Source: Bacillota bacterium (GTDB lineage: Bacteria > Bacillota > Clostridia > Acetivibrionales > DSM-1351). Taken from it: DNA of 46,237 nucleotides. A program made the position numbers and the translations under genes. The notes under the pieces are model-generated. The model was not told where the DNA came from. It searched no databases and worked only from the letters and a program-made list of their open reading frames with translations. The DNA lies in NCBI GenBank assembly GCA_023441625.1, contig JAEZOA010000112.1, positions 1 to 46,237 on the forward strand, in the 5' to 3' direction. How positions within the stretch are numbered: the first letter of the stretch is position 1; each line of letters begins with the position of its first letter. This document shows, one piece after another, positions 1 through 7,184 of the stretch.

Positions 1-1053
1 TTTATAAGAAAATGTTATGCTCTCCAGATTAATTCCTGCTTTTAACTCTACTGGAATTCTAGTAGATATATTTTCTATTGGTAAATCTTCAATTTCCATC
101 AACCGTCCTGTTGATGCCATTGCTGAAATAATTTGCGGAATCATTCTAGCCAAACCTATAAATGGCCCTTGTACCTGTGATACCAATTGAAGAAAAGCAG
201 TTAGCGTTCCAAAGGTTGTGGCTCCGCGGCTAAGCTTTATTGCTCCCCAACAAAACGCCAAGAAATAGCCTACCCAATAGCCTACTCCCAGCACAGTACT
301 TGCAACTACACTTGTTATATTTCTCTTCATCACCCAATTCAGCCGTATACCATGGAGCTCAGTAATAGTATCAACATTTCTCTGTTCTAATCTAAACGCC
401 TTAATTATCATCATGTTTTCTATTGCTTCTTGAATAAAGGATCTATATGCGCTTTCAGCCTCCTGCACTTTTATTTGCAATTTTTTTATTTTTCTTCCCC
501 AAATCCGGCTAAATAAAACTGTAAATGGGCCCAGAATAAAGGCTAATATTGCAAGCATAGGTTCATAGTAGAGCAAGGTTCCAAAAGCTGCTATTAGCTG
601 GATACATAATGATATAATGCTAGGCACTGAATCTACTACTCCAGTAGTAATTGAACCCACATCACTTGTAAGTCTAGTCAGAATATCTCCACTATGATAC
701 TTTGTTACTGACATCCACTCTGTCATTGTAATTCGAGAAAACATTCGTTTTCTAATGCTGTTTGCAAGTATTTCATAGGTTCTGACTGATAAAACAGAAG
801 AAGCAGCTCCTATTCCAATATTCGCAAGTATCAGTGCCCCAAATATCCCGGCATAAAAAATGGCTCTAGAGATTGTTCCACTGACAGCACTGTCAATAAG
901 ATTCTTTGAAAATATTGCAATTGCCACTCCAGCCAAGGAAGTAAATGCATCAAGTAAAATTATTACAAATAAGTTTTTTTTAATCACTTTTGCACTATAG
1001 GCAATCCACTTTATATATTCAAGAAATCTTTTGTACTCTCTTGTGATTCTCAT
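1..1053 (-). CDS. ABC exporter, transmembrane half (3' end outside window)
   Basis: The 351 visible codons encode the membrane domain of an ABC-type exporter. The N-terminus (MRITREYKRFLEYIKW) is followed by several hydrophobic helices. The coupling-region pattern YHSGDILTRLTSDV at about residues 120-135 is typical of ABC_membrane domains. The window ends at residues like VELKAGINLESITFSYK, which normally open the nucleotide-binding domain, so Walker A, the signature motif and Walker B must lie beyond position 1. The start has a good Shine-Dalgarno (AGGAGG) and lies 35 bp inside the preceding S26 peptidase gene, which indicates translational coupling. As the last visible gene of the precursor/maturase operon it is the likely exporter of the matured peptides. 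No C39 leader peptidase domain is seen at its N-terminus, so leader removal would fall to another protein. Substrate is inferred from context. Confidence 0.88.
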   Translation of the reverse strand, partial: MRITREYKRFLEYIKWIAYSAKVIKKNLFVIILLDAFTSLAGVAIAIFSKNLIDSAVSGTISRAIFYAGIFGALILANIGIGAASSVLSVRTYEILANSIRKRMFSRITMTEWMSVTKYHSGDILTRLTSDVGSITTGVVDSVPSIISLCIQLIAAFGTLLYYEPMLAILAFILGPFTVLFSRIWGRKIKKLQIKVQEAESAYRSFIQEAIENMMIIKAFRLEQRNVDTITELHGIRLNWVMKRNITSVVASTVLGVGYWVGYFLAFCWGAIKLSRGATTFGTLTAFLQLVSQVQGPFIGLARMIPQIISAMASTGRLMEIEDLPIENISTRIPVELKAGINLESITFSYK

Positions 1054-1516
1054 TTTTCCTCCTAATACGTTGCATTAGTTTTGCAAATTTTAGAATTAAA
1101 TGCCGTAGTGGTATAAGGTTAATCCATATTCTAACCAAAAATTTCCACAGCTTATTCTGACAAGTAAATTGGTGATTGTTTCTCTTGATGGCTGTTACAA
1201 CAGCGACAAGCTGTTCAGGCTTTAGTGGTCCTTCTATCCATTGTTGTGCATCTCCTATAATATAGAAGCACTCCTTTTGTTTATGGTGTACTCTATGTAG
1301 TATATATTCTCCTGTGACTCTTTTAATTAGGACTATATCTCCCCTTGTAATAGTGTTGATACTTGACGCACAGAGTTCAACGCAGTCTTTATCTTCCCTC
1401 AAGAATGGGTACATGCTCATACCTGTAACAGTAATCCATGCCTTATTTCCATTACTTAGGATTTCTTTTATTAGTGGGAATATTTCACAGGATTTTATTT
1501 TTTTCACCTCACACAT
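1019..1516 (-). CDS. S24/S26-type signal peptidase-like protease of the RiPP module
   Basis: This 165-residue protein carries the nucleophile motif TGMSMYP at about 32-38 (Ser34), then RGDIVLIK at 58-65 and YILHRV at 71-76. The Ser plus His in the HRV motif resembles the S26B (SipW/archaeal) class of signal peptidases rather than LepB, whose base is a lysine. GDAQQWIEGPL near 88-98 fits the conserved late motif. The C-terminus is basic and moderately hydrophobic. Small S26-like proteins of this kind recur in RiPP clusters beside HPr-kinase-like and PqqD genes, where they are assumed to cut leader peptides or signal-type precursors; that role is inferred here. The gene overlaps the HPr-kinase-like gene by 13 bp upstream and the ABC exporter by 35 bp downstream. 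A GTG nine bases further in is an alternative start. Confidence 0.8.
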   Translation of the reverse strand: MCEVKKIKSCEIFPLIKEILSNGNKAWITVTGMSMYPFLREDKDCVELCASSINTITRGDIVLIKRVTGEYILHRVHHKQKECFYIIGDAQQWIEGPLKPEQLVAVVTAIKRNNHQFTCQNKLWKFLVRIWINLIPLRHLILKFAKLMQRIRRKNENHKRVQKIS

Positions 1517-2388
1517 TGATATACCAACTCCATTGCCTCTTTATCAGGTCTGCATTCCAAATGATAAACAGGAATTTTATTTACAATCTTCTCTAACACT
1601 ATATAAGCTTTCTCCATTAATCCCCTATCGAAGTATGGTAGAAAGCATCTTGGCATAATCATTGGTAGAGCTTCAACAATGGTAAGTTTTCTAATACTAT
1701 TTTGTGGAGCTTGATTTAATACCACTATTGCCTTTATTGGAACTTCAAGATTTACAAATTTATCAGATGATCCACTCCACGGAGTACCGCAAAGTATTGG
1801 TTCTTCATTTTCAAATCTTATTGCAGGAGTGTCATCATTAACAACAGTCACAGCATCTCCTAAATATTTTTCCCATAGTTTTACGTGTGTTGACTTACCT
1901 GTCCCAGAGGGTGCGGTAAATAGTATGCCTTTTCCCTCAAAGGCTATAGAAGATGCATGCATTACTATTCCACCTCGATTTAAAAGGTTGTTTCGGAACA
2001 CTATACCAGTAAGCATAAATGAAAAGGTATCCGACCACCTTTTTAATGAGTTTGGTGCATTATCATCATATTCACGTTTTAGACACTTAATATTAGCACT
2101 ACTCCATTCTACATTTGTATCAATATGAGATAAGATATTGTTTTCATCCCTATCCGTGCTATATATATGAAATCCATCATCATTTCCATTATCTTTTTTA
2201 AGCCATTTTATATTATCTTCAATTAGCATTCGTCCTTGAGGTTTTTTTATATAGGGGCATTGGTCAATCTCTACTGATATATCTGGGTTTTCATTCTTGC
2301 TACATAGAAAATCCTTCATTCTATCAGTCATATAACTATTCTCTGTTCTTACGTTTATATTTGTACCTGCTATATTATAAGCAAACAT
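1504..2388 (-). CDS. HPr kinase-like P-loop protein of a RiPP cluster
   Basis: The protein has about 294 residues. The second half matches the HprK C-terminal kinase fold: GGIVMHASSIAFEGKG precedes a Walker A (APSGTGKST, about residues 159-167), followed by VNDDTPAI and PWSGSS, which correspond to the metal/phosphate-binding strand and loop. The N-terminal half has no recognised domain. True HprK phosphorylates Ser46 of HPr, but stand-alone relatives like this one occur in lasso-peptide and other RiPP clusters beside NTP_transf_5 and PqqD genes. In the paeninodin lasso cluster a related protein phosphorylates the peptide C-terminus. A tailoring kinase role is therefore plausible but not shown. 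The ATG at 2388 is preferred because GAGGAG lies seven bases upstream; the longer frame to 2406 would place that signal inside the gene. Confidence 0.8.
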   Translation of the reverse strand: MFAYNIAGTNINVRTENSYMTDRMKDFLCSKNENPDISVEIDQCPYIKKPQGRMLIEDNIKWLKKDNGNDDGFHIYSTDRDENNILSHIDTNVEWSSANIKCLKREYDDNAPNSLKRWSDTFSFMLTGIVFRNNLLNRGGIVMHASSIAFEGKGILFTAPSGTGKSTHVKLWEKYLGDAVTVVNDDTPAIRFENEEPILCGTPWSGSSDKFVNLEVPIKAIVVLNQAPQNSIRKLTIVEALPMIMPRCFLPYFDRGLMEKAYIVLEKIVNKIPVYHLECRPDKEAMELVYQCVR

Positions 2389-2417
2389 TTTTTCACTCCT
2401 CAGCAAAAAGTTTTTCT

Positions 2418-2453
2418 AAAAGGGGGAGAGGGCTTTCACCCTCTACCCTTTTT
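2418..2453 (-). terminator. Terminator-like hairpin between precursors and HPr-kinase gene
   Basis: Arms at 2418-2432 and 2439-2453 (AAAAGGGGGAGAGGG / CCCTCTACCCTTTTT) form a 15-bp stem with one mismatch and one G-U pair around a six-base loop. T runs flank it on both strands, so it can act in the minus direction after the precursor genes. It stands between the two highly translated small genes and the downstream enzymes, the usual place for a partial terminator that sets precursor/enzyme ratio. Strength is inferred. Confidence 0.65.
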
Positions 2454-2463
2454 ATTTAACATA

Positions 2464-2531
2464 AGCAATGTTGGCTTGCCAATTTGCGTTGTTTGACAAA
2501 AGCAATGTTGGCTTGCCAATATGCGTTGTTT
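2464..2531. repeat. Tandem pair of a 31-bp hairpin-forming repeat
   Basis: Two copies (2464-2494 and 2501-2531) differ at one base and are spaced 37 bp apart. Each contains the inverted core TTGGCTTGCCAA with outer GCAA/TTGC arms and ends in TGCGTTGTTT. A third copy, diverged at three positions, lies inverted at 15718-15746 on the other side of the polysaccharide/RiPP cluster. This suggests a small dispersed intergenic element (REP- or MITE-like). No coding capacity is apparent. Confidence 0.75.
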
Positions 2532-2532
2532 T

Positions 2533-2685
2533 TTATCCTAAATATACAGCATCAGGTGTAACTAAATATCCACCTTTACCATCAGGGCATGATCCGACAA
2601 CTGTACAAATCACTTCACTGCCTGATATTCTTTCCTCAACCCTAAGGCTTACAACTTCTATACATGGCCTAACATATGTTCTCAT
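2533..2685 (-). CDS. RiPP precursor peptide A (50 aa)
   Basis: A 50-residue peptide begins MRTYVRPCIEVVSLRVEE and continues into a core with Cys27 and Cys33 (VICTVVGSCPDGKGGY) and the C-terminus LVTPDAVYLG. The first 20 residues match those of the peptides at 2731-2874 and 4541-4732 at seven positions common to all three (M1, Y4, P7, L14, V16, E17, E18), which marks a shared leader. The start has GAGGTGATAAG upstream. Leader conservation with a divergent Cys- or Gly-bearing core, next to a SPASM radical SAM enzyme and a PqqD-like protein, is the signature of a RiPP substrate. The two core cysteines would suit thioether formation, but the chemistry is inference. I do not recognise a named family with certainty. 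Confidence 0.82.
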   Translation of the reverse strand: MRTYVRPCIEVVSLRVEERISGSEVICTVVGSCPDGKGGYLVTPDAVYLG

Positions 2686-2730
2686 TCTTATCACCTCGTT
2701 TCTTAAAGTAAAGTAATTACAGTTTTGTCA

Positions 2731-2874
2731 TTATGCAGATTGATTACCAGCATAATATTTAACACCCTCATACTCCATGTCGACTCTACATGCTCCAGTA
2801 CATGGAGTATGTGCAAGCCTCTCTTCTACCTTTAAATCAACAATTTCCATCTTAGGTGTGATGTATTTTTTCAT
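2731..2874 (-). CDS. RiPP precursor peptide B (47 aa)
   Basis: A 47-residue peptide starts MKKYITPKMEIVDLKVEERLA, the same leader plan as peptide A (10 of the first 20 residues identical). Its core carries a compact Cys pair, HTPCTGACRV at about 22-31, and ends with the tyrosine-rich EGVKYYAGNQSA. The Shine-Dalgarno GGAGGTGAAAGC precedes the ATG at normal spacing. It lies 45 bp upstream of peptide A and 66 bp downstream of the radical SAM gene, all on one strand. Unlike A and C it has no Cys in the leader. It was too short for routine gene calling. Function as maturase substrate is inferred from leader sharing and position. Confidence 0.82.
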   Translation of the reverse strand: MKKYITPKMEIVDLKVEERLAHTPCTGACRVDMEYEGVKYYAGNQSA

Positions 2875-2940
2875 GCTTTCACCTCCTATAATAAATTAAA
2901 TATGTTATCAGCAGCCCAAACTGCCGTTCGACCCTAAGCT

Positions 2941-4080
2941 TTATGTGGCTATTTTGACGGTATTTAATTGTTCTTCTTTCTTTAAGGCTGCTCTATACCT
3001 AGCGGTGTCACAAAGATATTGCGCAGGCTTATCGAAGCAACCAGTTTCTGTCATTAGTCTTCCAGGGCAAGACATACACTCATCTCTCATCTCGCACTTT
3101 TCACAGCTACTGCATTTAGGTACACTTGAGCAGCCTTCCTTTAGTAGCTCCCATGCATTTACAAAACCAGTTTCCAAAGGTTCTGCACTAGGTGTGTCTA
3201 AAAGCCCACATGGAATCAATCTGCCGTCCCAGGTCAACCAAAAGCCCGTTTTACCAGATTGACATTTGAAAGCTGAGCTTTCCATCTTCTTAATTGCTTC
3301 TTCTGGAAATAAAATTTTCTCTTCCATTGTATCCTCATCGATTTTCATCTCTAAATCTTTATCTTTGAGGTACGTTTCAATTCCATACTTTGTTATACGA
3401 TGTTCGTGATTCACTATTTCAATAGGTGATAGTCTATTCCCCATTGGATCAGAGCCACATCCCTCCCTTCTAGGAGATATGTAATTCACAACCCCCAGAC
3501 TGTTTGAATATGTATAAGCAATATCAAATAGCTTTTTATACTCTCTATAATTTCCTTCTACCACTGTTGTCTTAATTTCAAGCCTAATATTCTCCGCCTT
3601 CAATAAATCTAATCCACGCAGCGTTTTCGTATAACCGTCATAACAGCCTGTAACCTTTTCATAGGTTTCGGGTGATGTACCATAAACGGTCACACTTACT
3701 TTTGATGGTGGTATTTTCCCTAACCACCTTGCCTTTTGCGGGGTTAATAGACTGGCATTAGTATATATAATTATGTTTAAGCCCATTTCACATAGAGCTT
3801 CGTATATCTTTTCAAAGTCCTTTCTTAAAAACACCTCTCCACCGGTTAAAATCAGATAGAACATCCCTGCATCTCTCGCTTGTCTTCCCAAGTCAATCCA
3901 CTGCTCCGCTGTAAGCTCTGCGGTCATTGCTTTTTTATCATTTGCAGGGCAGGCTACATAGCACATCTTACACTTAAAATTACATCTCGACGTTAATTCA
4001 AATGCTCCAGAAAGAGGAAGGCCCTTTTCCATTGACAATGCAGTAATCCTTTTATTAAATGCTTTCCAATTAAGGCTCAT
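2941..4080 (-). CDS. Radical SAM/SPASM peptide maturase
   Basis: This 379-residue enzyme has the radical SAM cluster motif CNFKCKMC (Cys33, Cys37, Cys40), the SAM-contact GGE within LILTGGEVFL at about 78-87, and a C-terminal SPASM region. There, CGLLDTPS is followed by a dense cysteine run (CSSCEKCEMRDECMSCPG) near 320-350, enough for two auxiliary [4Fe-4S] clusters. SPASM proteins of this size (for example those acting on sactipeptides, ranthipeptides and quinohemoprotein subunits) install cross-links in ribosomal peptides. PqqD-like and precursor genes flank it directly, so it is the most likely modifying enzyme for peptides A, B and C. No RRE domain is fused at its N-terminus, in agreement with the separate PqqD-like gene upstream. 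The exact linkage formed cannot be read from sequence. Confidence 0.9.
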   Translation of the reverse strand: MSLNWKAFNKRITALSMEKGLPLSGAFELTSRCNFKCKMCYVACPANDKKAMTAELTAEQWIDLGRQARDAGMFYLILTGGEVFLRKDFEKIYEALCEMGLNIIIYTNASLLTPQKARWLGKIPPSKVSVTVYGTSPETYEKVTGCYDGYTKTLRGLDLLKAENIRLEIKTTVVEGNYREYKKLFDIAYTYSNSLGVVNYISPRREGCGSDPMGNRLSPIEIVNHEHRITKYGIETYLKDKDLEMKIDEDTMEEKILFPEEAIKKMESSAFKCQSGKTGFWLTWDGRLIPCGLLDTPSAEPLETGFVNAWELLKEGCSSVPKCSSCEKCEMRDECMSCPGRLMTETGCFDKPAQYLCDTARYRAALKKEEQLNTVKIAT

Positions 4081-4144
4081 GAGACACCTCTATTTATCCA
4101 TTCTTCTTTTTATTTAAAATATATTCCTACTTTTGTATTTCCGA

Positions 4145-4408
4145 TTATTCAAGAATGCAGTTGCTTACCATACTTCCTACAAACTCTTCAACATCCTTTT
4201 GGGCAGTATTTTTATCAACTTCATACTCTATCAAGAGTACGTCTACTAACTCATCCACTGATGCATTTTTTTCAAGCTTTCGCCATAACATCGCACCACT
4301 CTCGCTCAGAGTCATTATTCCATTAAACTCAACGACTCTAGATCCTAGTGGCACTACTACTGATTGCCCTGCAATCTCACGTAACATAAATCCATTTTTT
4401 ATTTGCAT
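4145..4408 (-). CDS. PqqD-like RiPP recognition element (peptide chaperone)
   Basis: The 87-residue protein follows the PqqD plan: GFMLREIAGQSVVVPLG (beta-strand pair), FNGIMTLSESGAMLWRKLE (the helix with the typical L-x-x-x-G-x-x-LW pattern), then an acidic helical stretch (ELVDVLLIEYEVDKNTAQKDVEEFV) and a closing LE. PqqD-family proteins bind leader peptides and present them to a radical SAM enzyme. Here it sits directly upstream of the SPASM enzyme and downstream of precursor C, fitting that role. A GGAGG lies 11 bases before the ATG. Similar small proteins also occur with HPr-kinase-like and NTP_transf_5 genes in clusters without radical SAM enzymes, so it could serve more than one partner in this operon. 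Confidence 0.88.
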   Translation of the reverse strand: MQIKNGFMLREIAGQSVVVPLGSRVVEFNGIMTLSESGAMLWRKLEKNASVDELVDVLLIEYEVDKNTAQKDVEEFVGSMVSNCILE

Positions 4409-4460
4409 ATTTTATTCATCCTCCACAAAATGTATTTCTCGAATTGTATAATTCTTTAGT

Positions 4461-4508
4461 TGTGTAAATAGCTAGAAAAGGGTACCCCCTAAAATAGCTA
4501 TCTACACA
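4461..4508 (-). terminator. Strong hairpin downstream of precursor C
   Basis: Arms TGTGTAAATAGCTA (4461-4474) and TAGCTATCTACACA (4495-4508) pair over 14 positions with a two-base internal mismatch; GGGTACCCCC sits in the loop. No long T tract follows in the minus direction, so it is as likely an mRNA-stabilising or attenuating structure as a full terminator. It separates the first precursor gene from pqqD and the maturase. Confidence 0.6.
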
Positions 4509-4540
4509 GTGTTAAGAACTCAAGACTTAGATGTTTTTAA

Positions 4541-4732
4541 TCACCAAAACCATGGGAACATCCAACCACCACCGTTACCCTTTCCACTTCCATGACCTTT
4601 GCCACCAGGGCCCTTGCCGTCCTTCTTGCCTTTTCCACCATCTTTGACTATTTGACCAGATCCATAACATGCAATACCTTCCTCTACGCGGAGCTGGATG
4701 ATGGTGTAGCATGGTTTTACATAACTCTTCAT
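4541..4732 (-). CDS. RiPP precursor peptide C, Gly/Lys-rich core (63 aa)
   Basis: The 63-residue peptide begins MKSYVKPCYTIIQLRVEE, sharing 11 of its first 20 residues with peptide A, so it carries the same leader. The core differs: after ACYGSGQIVK comes a low-complexity stretch of Gly, Lys, Asp and Ser (for example GGKGKKDGKGPGGKGHGSGK) closed by the aromatic tail GGGWMFPWFW. Its only cysteines are C8 and C22 near the leader, so a Cys-thioether ring in the core is not possible; if modified, the aromatic or Gly residues are the candidates. The ATG at 4732 has AGGAGG seven bases upstream; the longer frame from a TTG at 4738 is less likely. It is the first precursor gene of the operon and is followed by a strong hairpin. 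Confidence 0.82.
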   Translation of the reverse strand: MKSYVKPCYTIIQLRVEEGIACYGSGQIVKDGGKGKKDGKGPGGKGHGSGKGNGGGWMFPWFW

Positions 4733-4792
4733 GTGCAAGCCTCCTTTTTTTTGTATATTTAAACCTCATATGTATTATGAAGTTATAAATTA

Positions 4793-6040
4793 TTACCTCA
4801 ACCCCAACCACTCTAAAATACTATTTCTTTCATTTGCAATATTATTAAGTTTATTATCATTAAATATTGCCTTCTTATCTTGATAATTAAAATCCTTCCT
4901 AACGAGACCATAACCTATTCTATGCACCCATGCTACTGGCAAGAGCAAAGGACTTTTTTTGACATATAAATATTTATATCTTTTAGCCATCATATTCCTA
5001 TTGGGAAATAAAATATGCATAGCTTTGGAAAACTTATTTTTATATTCTAATTCACTACCATCACATGAGTTATTGATAAGAACATTGGCAGATGAGCGTT
5101 TTATGTCATTCTTACCAAAATTTCCACCTAATAAAATATCTTCAATTAATTTTTCTACCTTCTCATTGTTATTCATATCATTACTGGTAACTTCATGAGG
5201 TATATCCATCTGAAATAATCTGTTACAAGCAAAAAAGATTCCATAGATAAAATTTTCAATTCTATATTTTATTGACTTCTCTAATACAATATTCCAATTA
5301 ATTTGTTCTCTTTTAGTTTCTACCACAACTACTAAGTCACATAATTGCCTTAGACCAAATCCTCCATATAATATATGCGTAGCCATATGAATACACAGAT
5401 GTAGTACCTGCATCTCCCATGACAGAGCAAGGGCTTTAGTAACTCCTATATTTATTTCTATAGGCTCTTCCCATACTTCTTTGTGTAATTCATCAGCATT
5501 TTGCATAAACTCGTAATCCACCAATAATCTATGCAGTTCAATTAATATAGAATTTTTTTTGAAAAATTCTATATGTTTTGTTTTTTGATCCTTTGGTGAG
5601 AGATAGCCCATTGATTTTAATATTTCAGCCGCTCTTTCGATATCATTTTCACAAACTAATATATCTGCATCACCCATAGTACGTAATTCAGGAAATGGAT
5701 AACATTTATTAATTGCCATTCCTTTAAGCACTATCGCCTTTATTCCCACAGTGTTAAAGCTTTCAATAACCTCTCCTATCCATACCTCATCACAGACCAT
5801 CTGAATCCCACAAGACATAACTGATATATTCCAAATAGCCATCAAATTACTGTCAGGTCCTTTTTGTGAATCTATTTTTTTGACAATCGGATAAATCAAT
5901 GTATGGACCTGGTGAGCAATTGCTTCAGAATAGATATCCTCCCAATTAATTTCAATATTTTTATACTTATCTATTTCAAATTCTTTATTTCTAATTGCAG
6001 CACTTAGTATGTCAGTTAAGATTATGTCTTTTACCTTCAT
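4793..6040 (-). CDS. NTP_transf_5-type nucleotidyltransferase
   Basis: A 415-residue cytoplasmic protein holds the signature of the uncharacterised nucleotidyltransferase family PF14907: AIVLKGMAINKCYP followed by RTMGDADILV (about residues 98-126, the Asp-x-Asp metal pair), then IELHRLLVDYEF and LHLCIHMATH. Family members accompany PqqD, HPr-kinase-like and S26-type genes in RiPP clusters and also occur in polysaccharide clusters. In paeninodin-type lasso clusters a homologue is proposed to extend peptide phosphorylation. Here it marks the junction between the sugar genes and the peptide module. It overlaps the upstream glycosyltransferase gene by 29 bp and starts after GGAGGTTGGGAA. Substrate unknown. 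Confidence 0.85.
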   Translation of the reverse strand: MKVKDIILTDILSAAIRNKEFEIDKYKNIEINWEDIYSEAIAHQVHTLIYPIVKKIDSQKGPDSNLMAIWNISVMSCGIQMVCDEVWIGEVIESFNTVGIKAIVLKGMAINKCYPFPELRTMGDADILVCENDIERAAEILKSMGYLSPKDQKTKHIEFFKKNSILIELHRLLVDYEFMQNADELHKEVWEEPIEINIGVTKALALSWEMQVLHLCIHMATHILYGGFGLRQLCDLVVVVETKREQINWNIVLEKSIKYRIENFIYGIFFACNRLFQMDIPHEVTSNDMNNNEKVEKLIEDILLGGNFGKNDIKRSSANVLINNSCDGSELEYKNKFSKAMHILFPNRNMMAKRYKYLYVKKSPLLLPVAWVHRIGYGLVRKDFNYQDKKAIFNDNKLNNIANERNSILEWLGLR

Positions 6041-7184
6041 TTCCCAACCTCCAATTACTATTTTTATTAATCTTCGAATTCATTAGCTCTTTATATACAT
6101 TCTTTGTTTCTACAGCTATTCGGTCCCAATTATATTTTCTAAGGATGTAATCACCAGCATATTTTTTTACACTCAAAACCTTACTTTCATCCTGAATAAG
6201 CATGTTTAGCTTGTCTGCTAAATCATCAGGATTTGATTTTTCAAATGAATACCCCATTGTACTTACCACAGCTATATTCTCTGGTATATCACTTACTAAA
6301 CAGCAGTTTCCGTAGCTCATAGCCTCTAATAGGCTAATTGGTAAGCCTTCGATATCAGAAGGAAGGACATAAAAATAAGCGTTGCTATATAGCTCCGCCA
6401 ATTCCTCTCCTCTTACAAATCCTGTAAATATAATATTTTTATTTTCCCGTGCCATATTCCTCAGTTCATTTTCGTAGTCACTGCTGTGGCTTGCTCCACC
6501 TGCTATAACTAGCTTTTTTTCTGTTTTGATTTTGCTATATGCATCAATTAGATAGTGTATACCCTTTTCGGGTACAAGCCTTGCCAAAAATAGTATATAG
6601 TCATCGGTATTTAGTTGGTATTTATCTTTTATTGATAATGGTTTTCGTAACTCCGGACGTTCAACGCCATTTGGAATATATGTAGTTTTCAGATTGTACT
6701 TTTCTCTGTAATGATCAACCAAATTTTTAGAAACATTAATTGTCTTATGGGAAAATTTCGCTGTTGAGTATTCTCCAAACTTTAAATAACTTGATGCAAA
6801 TTTCCCCCATTTTCCCCTTTGCCAATCCAGTCCATGAACGGTACATACTACCTTTTTCCTAAAAAGTCTTGGTATAAAAGCTAGTGTAGATGGACCTAGT
6901 GCATGATAATGAAATATGTCACACTTTGAAAGGAGTGCTCTTATTGTAGCGGTAAAGGTGTGTGTAATAGCATCTAAATGTTTTGATTTTATAAATGGTG
7001 TGTACTTTATTGTTATCCCCTCATACTTGCTATCATTGAACTCTTTGTCACAGTATCCCTTTCTGCAATAGGCCTCTACTTCGCAGTCTAGATAAACAAG
7101 TCTTTTAGATATCTCCTCAACATGGATTTCTATTCCTCCAGCCCTAGACGGAATACCTTTTTGCCCTATCATTGCAACTTTCAC
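6012..7184 (-). CDS. Glycosyltransferase family 4, retaining
   Basis: The protein is about 390 residues and has the two-Rossmann GT-B plan. It opens with KVAMIGQKGIPSRAGGIE, the nucleotide-fold Gly-rich loop common in GT4 enzymes, and carries the donor-binding E-x7-E region IEGLPISLLEAMSYG near 280-295. NGVERPELRK and LFLARLVPEKGI are the usual inter-domain and donor-domain motifs. GT4 enzymes transfer sugars from NDP-sugars to growing polysaccharide repeat units at the cytoplasmic membrane face. A GTG start at 7184 (protein beginning MKVAMIG) fits the AGAGGT ten bases upstream better than the in-frame GTG at 7196. The gene overlaps the preceding radical SAM gene by about 40 bp and the next gene by 29 bp. 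Donor sugar cannot be deduced. Confidence 0.88.
   Translation of the reverse strand: MKVAMIGQKGIPSRAGGIEIHVEEISKRLVYLDCEVEAYCRKGYCDKEFNDSKYEGITIKYTPFIKSKHLDAITHTFTATIRALLSKCDIFHYHALGPSTLAFIPRLFRKKVVCTVHGLDWQRGKWGKFASSYLKFGEYSTAKFSHKTINVSKNLVDHYREKYNLKTTYIPNGVERPELRKPLSIKDKYQLNTDDYILFLARLVPEKGIHYLIDAYSKIKTEKKLVIAGGASHSSDYENELRNMARENKNIIFTGFVRGEELAELYSNAYFYVLPSDIEGLPISLLEAMSYGNCCLVSDIPENIAVVSTMGYSFEKSNPDDLADKLNMLIQDESKVLSVKKYAGDYILRKYNWDRIAVETKNVYKELMNSKINKNSNWRLGNEGKRHNLN

Noticed and set aside
4461..4508. CRISPR repeat or IS end
   Set aside because: A single imperfect hairpin with no repeat array, no target duplication and no transposase nearby.
4575..4811. Minus-strand 78-codon frame over precursor C
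   Set aside because: It overlaps the precursor gene in another frame and has no Shine-Dalgarno or family resemblance.
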